From assembly GCA_938015605.1 (NCBI GenBank), contig CALLPO010000110.1, positions 1-23,531 of the forward strand: a DNA stretch of 23,531 nucleotides, given 5' to 3'. Below the pieces are notes generated by a model. It was given only the letters and a program-made list of their open reading frames with translations. It was not told where the DNA came from and did not search any database. Below are positions 19,961-23,531 of this stretch, in pieces. The stretch is from an uncultured Candidatus Altimarinota bacterium (lineage in GTDB: Bacteria; Patescibacteriota; Gracilibacteria; BD1-5; UBA6164). The translations under genes and the position numbers were made by a program. Every line of letters starts with the position of its first letter. Positions within the stretch are counted from its first letter, which is position 1.

Positions 19961-20377
19961 ATGCTTAAAAAATTAATAATTGGATTTTTCATCCTCATCA
20001 GTTGATTTTATCTAAATGTAAATTATGTGTCTGCTGAGAATTGTAGTGGAAGTGGTTGTATTAGCAGTACTGAATTTATTGTTCCTATTTCAACTTTTTG
20101 AAATGGTAAAATTGCTGGAGTTGATATTACAAACACTAACTCAACTGAAAGTACTATGTCAGTATTATTGGGTGTTATTATAAAAAACTTGATTGTAATA
20201 TTTTGAGTATTATCACTTTTGATTATGACTATCGGTTGAGGATATATGATATTCCACGTAGGTGAAGAGTCTCTCCTTTCAAGGTGAAAGTCTATTTTTA
20301 TGTATGGATTAGTATCATTAGCTATTGCATTAAGTGCCTGACTTATTGTTCAATTAATAACTTATATTCTCTACTAA
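19961..20377 (+). CDS. VirB2/TrbC-like small exported membrane protein, first of four
   Basis: A 138-aa protein. Signal peptide 1-~25 (LIIGFFILISGFYLNVNYVSA), then a short extracytoplasmic segment with two Cys (NCSGSGCISS). Two transmembrane helices follow (~73-92 GVIIKNLIVIFGVLSLLIM and ~114-135 MYGLVSLAIALSAGLIV), linked by GGGYMIFHVGEESLLSRGK. This helix / GGxYMxxxxGEExxxxxxK / helix design is the one seen in VirB2/TrbC pilins and in small pilin-like proteins of CPR genomes. It is not identifiable more closely. The next gene follows in 5 bases. Confidence 0.7.
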
Positions 20378-20382
20378 AATAT

Positions 20383-20739
20383 ATGAAAAAAATTATTTAT
20401 ACATTAGTTGTATTTGCATGTAGTGTAAATACAGAAGTATTTGCAACTTGATCTAAGCCTGTTATCAATTGTGAATGATTACCATGATGTAAAGCTTGAT
20501 GAACTACTAACTCTGTTGAGGAAGTATCTGCAAATATTATTGCACAATTAATTCAATATGTGGCTGTTGTAGCTGTTATTGCTTTGATGATTTCAGGAGT
20601 AATGTACATGCTTTCAAGTTGAGAAGAAGAAAAAACAAAAAAAGCTAAAACATGGATCATATGGTCAGTTGTAGCAGTGATCCTATCAATAAGTGCTTAC
20701 TACATTGTAAATACTTTAAATGAAATCAATATTACCTAG
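20383..20739 (+). CDS. VirB2/TrbC-like small exported membrane protein, second of four
   Basis: A 118-aa protein. Signal peptide 1-~22 (IIYTLVVFACSVNTEVFA), extracytoplasmic segment with two Cys (NCEGLPGCKAGG), a helix ~50-70 (LIQYVAVVAVIALMISGV), the linker YMLSSGEEEKTKKAKTW, and a second helix ~88-108 (IWSVVAVILSISAYYIV). The linker fits the SGxEEKxKKAK signature typical of this class. It carries several UGA glycines, including SSG-E. Stop codon is UAG. It lies in a run of four similar genes, 5 bases after the first and 11 before the third. Confidence 0.78.
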
Positions 20740-20750
20740 TAAATAACATT

Positions 20751-21128
20751 ATGACAAATATATCTACATTTTTAACTAGTTGTGTAATTTTAGTGTTGTT
20801 CTTCTCTCTTTGAGTAGATGCTGCATGATTTGATGCTTCCCACATAATACCAACAACAGACAGCTGAACAATATCTGATGTAGAATTTGCTAAAGATACA
20901 AACCTTTTAGATAAACTATTAGATTTTGTGAAAGAATCAATTTTTGGGATATTAGCATTAGTTGCAATTTGAATGTTTCTATATGTTTGATTTAGTCTTG
21001 TAAAAGCACAATGAAACCCAGAAGAATTAAAGAAAGCTTTTATGACATTAATTCATGTTATAATTGGTCTATTTATAGTTGCTATATCTTGGGCTGTTAT
21101 TACTATGGCTTCTAGTGTTACTTTTTAA
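20751..21128 (+). CDS. VirB2/TrbC-like small exported membrane protein, third of four
   Basis: A 125-aa protein. Signal peptide 1-~25 (SCVILVLFFSLGVDAAG), short outer segment without Cys pair, a helix ~62-82 (SIFGILALVAIGMFLYVGF), the linker SLVKAQGNPEELKKAFM, and a second helix ~98-118 (LIHVIIGLFIVAISWAVI). The linker keeps the G-x-x-E-E-x-K-K-A spacing but replaces the GG-x-x-M-x-S-G start. It is diverged from, but parallel to, the other three proteins. Function unknown beyond pilin-like architecture. Confidence 0.75.
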
Positions 21129-21140
21129 AAAAAATATAAA

Positions 21141-21869
21141 ATGTTAAAAAAAATATTATTGGTTTTTTGTCTCTTTTTAGTTTTTTTCACATGAAGTATT
21201 AACGCTGCATATAATCCAAGGCATGATGTTAAAAATAATACAGTGAAACAAACAGCTATTAAAGACTACAAAAAATGATGAAACACTATTAATTATGAAT
21301 GAGTAAGAACTAAACTTGGAGATACTAGCCTTACAGATGAATATATTGAGAAGCAAGTGAAGGATTGATTAGAGTGAGATATTACTAGAGCAGTTTATGA
21401 TCAAATTGTTGATCAAGAGATAAATAAATCTTGAAACAATACTGACACTGATGCTCCTGCAACTCCAGCTGAAAAAGCAGCAGCAGATGCAGCAGCTAAA
21501 GCTATAGCAAAATGTAACTTTGACTTAGAATGAACTGGTGATTATGATCAAGATGTACGACATAATATTGAAGAATGTATTACAGGATCATCTTTAGTTC
21601 AACCAAATGTTAAACTAGATGTTACAAGTTGAGGGCTTAAAACGGTATTAAATGGATGGATTCAGAAAATAGCAGGATTCTTAGCTCTATGAGCGATGTT
21701 TGCAATAGCTTTTGGTTCATTGAAACTTACATTGAGTTGATGAGAGGATGAAAATATTAAAAAAGCAAAAGACATTATTAAGTGGTGAATTTTAGGTTTT
21801 CTAGCAGTTATTTCAGCAGGATTATTGATTGCTACAGTTGTAAATCTTATCTATTCATTAGCAGGGTAA
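21141..21869 (+). CDS. VirB2/TrbC-like exported membrane protein with long outer domain, fourth of four
   Basis: A 242-aa protein. Signal peptide 1-~22 (ILLVFCLFLVFFTGSINA), then ~140 residues outside the membrane, which include an Ala-rich stretch (PAEKAAADAAAKAIAK) and two Cys that could pair (KCNFD and EECIT). The same C-terminal module follows: helix (IAGFLALGAMFAIAFGSL), linker KLTLSGGEDENIKKAKDI, helix (LGFLAVISAGLLIATVV). It is nearly twice the size of its three neighbours, so it may be a special subunit (tip or adaptor) rather than a bulk pilin; this is inference. The metallopeptidase gene starts 6 bases downstream. Confidence 0.75.
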
Positions 21870-21875
21870 CATTCC

Positions 21876-22823
21876 ATGATATCAGTGAGTAACATTTTAA
21901 AATTTAGTTTATGGGTGATATTTTTCACAACTATACTTTTTATGTGAGATATTCTTTTTCACAAGCAATCTGTTGAAAATGAAGAAGACTTTTTAGAAAT
22001 TAGTGTTTATGAACCAACAAAAGAAAACAAAATTGAGTTCAAAAATTTAACAGAAAGTATACTAGGTGATAAAGTGAGTGAGGGAGATTTAATTAAGAAA
22101 CAAGAAATACTTGATAAAATTGAAGAAATTAAAACTACTGATTCTGAGCTAGATAATACTGTTCATAAGGAACATCTTGATTCAGCAATTGATATTGAAT
22201 ATGAGTACGTTCCAGAAAATTTTGTATCTGAAATAACTTCTGATTCAACAAACTTCAACTGAGTACTGAACTGAAAGAGTTTCAAAAAAATGATAGAACA
22301 GATTACTCTAACTTTTTATCAAGAAAGAATTGATGTAAGAGGAAAAATGAAAAATAAAACTATTAAATTTTTTGGACCAAATGAAATGGAAGATGATGAA
22401 CTATTTGGAATTTTTATTCATGAGCTGTCTCATTATATAGATTTGTATCACTTAGAAAGAATTGATTGAGCTGATATTTCAAACAATTATTATGATATAT
22501 CATGGTACTCAACTATTGTAATGAATAAGTGATTAACTCAAAAGGATTTTGTCTCTGGTTATGCAATGACTAATAAATATGAAGATTTTGCCGAAAGTTT
22601 AACGTATTATGTATTTCATAATAACGATTTTGTTGTTAAAATGCAAGATTCTGACATATTGGAAAAGAAATACAGCTTTATAAAAAATGTTATATTTTCA
22701 GATGAAAGTTTTATTGGGACTGATTTCTCTTTAAATAATGCAGTTAAATCATATTATCGGGATATTACAAAGATAGATTTTTCAAAGAAAAACTTTTTGC
22801 AATATGTTAAAAACTCTATATAG
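21876..22823 (+). CDS. Membrane-anchored HExxH zinc metallopeptidase (putative)
   Basis: A 315-aa protein. An N-terminal anchor or signal (ILKFSLWVIFFTTILFMG, ~7-24) is followed by an acidic, lysine-rich region (~30-135) and a compact C-terminal domain. The domain has FIHELSHYIDLYHLE: the zincin motif HExxH with catalytic Glu at ~187. YEDFAESLTYYVFH lies ~45 residues downstream, where E-D-F-A-E could supply the third zinc ligand as in gluzincins. No closer family is recognised. It is tightly linked to the four pilin-like genes, so processing of those proteins or of the cell wall during their assembly is plausible, but unproven. UAG stop. The translation has few UGA glycines because glycine is rare. 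Confidence 0.75.
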
Positions 22824-23069
22824 TATCTCCATATTAAACAAAAAGGAAGGATCACGTTTTATCAATACATTTTAGTGTAGAAAGAAGATATTATAAATAT
22901 CATAATGTTTTTTTCTTGTACTTAAGTGAATATATGTTGCAGCAATATATACTTAAAAGTATCAATACGTTTTTCAATCACATAATAATTGAATAAAAAA
23001 CTAGCAAAACTAGAAAAATCTAATTTTTCAAAGTTCTAGTTTCACTAATAATTTATAACAAACAAAAAT
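22824..23069 (+). promoter_or_regulatory. Intergenic region with dyads and repeats upstream of RNase J
   Basis: No ORF seen. An imperfect dyad at 22922-22956 has outer arms TTAAGT/ACTTAA and inner TATAT-TTGC / GCAA-ATATA. Near repeats ATCAATACATTTT (22861) and ATCAATACGTTTTT (22961) lie on either side of it. A hairpin at 23007-23042 has outer AAACTAG/CTAGTTT and inner GAAAAA/TTTTTC. A weak promoter is possible: TTGCAG (22937-22942), 17 bases, TATCAA (22960-22965). GATATT/AATATC with T's after it (~22888-22917) may be a weak terminator for the metallopeptidase operon. Confidence 0.4.
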
Positions 23070-23531
23070 ATGTTTGATTTTTTAAATAAGCTTGATGATG
23101 AGCTTAAAGGTATGACCTGAAAAGGGCCTAAAAAAGACAAAAAAGAAGAAAATAAAGACAATAAAAAACCTGAAGTAAAAAAAGAAGCTAAAGTTGAAAA
23201 AAAAGCTGAAGCAAATATTCCAAAACAAGTAACTAATGATGAGGTAGTGATTACTTCTGTTAGTAATACAAAGAAAGCACAAGCTGATAATTCAAATAGT
23301 GCAAAACCAGCTAATAAAAAACCAGCTAGAAAACCTAGTAATAAATTTTATAATAAAAATCCAAAAACTGCAAAATTTAATAGAAGAGAAAAATTTGTAT
23401 CATCTTTCCCAGATACTAGATTCTTTCTACCATCTCTAAGAGAAAAACACACTAGATATATCCCAATTGGATGAAATGATGAAACTGGTGCTAAAAACAT
23501 GTGAATGTTTCAATATGGAGATGATATTATT
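23070..23531 (+). CDS. rnj: Ribonuclease J, N-terminal part (runs off the right edge)
   Basis: The first 154 codons of a larger gene. Residues ~1-120 are a low-complexity extension rich in Lys, Ala, Asn and Pro (KKPEVKKEAKVEKKAEA, ANKKPARKPSNKFYNKNPK), strongly basic towards its end. From ~129 the sequence RYIPIGGNDETGAKNMGMFQ and YGDDII matches the start of the metallo-beta-lactamase fold of RNase J (IPLGGxxEIGKNMxxxEYxxDIIxxD). RNase J is the 5'-3' exo/endonuclease of mRNA turnover and rRNA maturation. The GG pair and the Gly of NMG use UGA. The zinc-binding HxHxDH motif would be beyond the window. The basic extension could bind RNA or partners; several RNase E/J lineages carry such tails. 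Confidence 0.82.

Noticed and set aside
23082..23282. Minus-strand Phe-rich 66-aa ORF resembling a membrane peptide
   Set aside because: Complement of lysine codons in the RNase J extension.

Overview
The window is AT-rich bacterial DNA that makes sense only if UGA is read as glycine (translation table 25). This is the code of the candidate phyla Gracilibacteria (BD1-5) and Absconditabacteria (SR1) within the Patescibacteria/CPR. UGA falls on invariant glycines in many independent genes, such as the Walker A loops of the PilB and DinG-like proteins, the GPGSFTG loop of TsaB and the GRLDKETTG motif of the pseudouridine synthase. UGG still encodes Trp, and UAA/UAG are the stops. All genes below were re-read with this code, so they run through UGAs that a standard gene caller would take as stops. 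I cannot tell from the window which of the two phyla it is. No gene start has a convincing Shine-Dalgarno sequence; starts follow A/T-rich stretches instead.

Layout. 1-4260: the likely start of a bL31 gene (minus, cut by the edge), an RsuA/RluB-type pseudouridine synthase, a convergent small exported protein, and a DinG-type helicase with an N-terminal DEDDh exonuclease. 4315-8985: a type IV pilus block with two bitopic membrane proteins of unknown family, a short PilB ATPase and PilC, closed by a strong terminator. 9022-12744: a near-consensus promoter, a ~216-nt structured leader and a 1135-aa SLH-containing surface protein, probably the S-layer or main cell-wall protein. 12764-17179 (minus): mfd followed by a lipoprotein that fuses a cyclophilin to a SlyD-like FKBP. 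17253-18364: tsaB and a PH-domain membrane protein. 18386-19807 (minus): an O-antigen ligase/polymerase-like membrane protein. 19894-22823: four consecutive small exported membrane proteins resembling VirB2/TrbC pilins, then a membrane-anchored HExxH metallopeptidase. 22824-23531: a leader with inverted repeats and the start of an RNase J with a lysine-rich N-terminal extension, cut by the window end.

Overall the window is rich in cell-surface functions (type IV pilus, SLH surface protein, extracytoplasmic foldase, glycan ligase, VirB2-like module) mixed with DNA and RNA housekeeping genes. The most interesting points are the near absence of UGA glycine codons in the surface-protein gene compared with its neighbours, the four-pilin plus metallopeptidase module, the dual-foldase lipoprotein, and the long structured leader of the surface-protein gene. 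No tRNA, rRNA, CRISPR array, transposase or prophage gene was seen.
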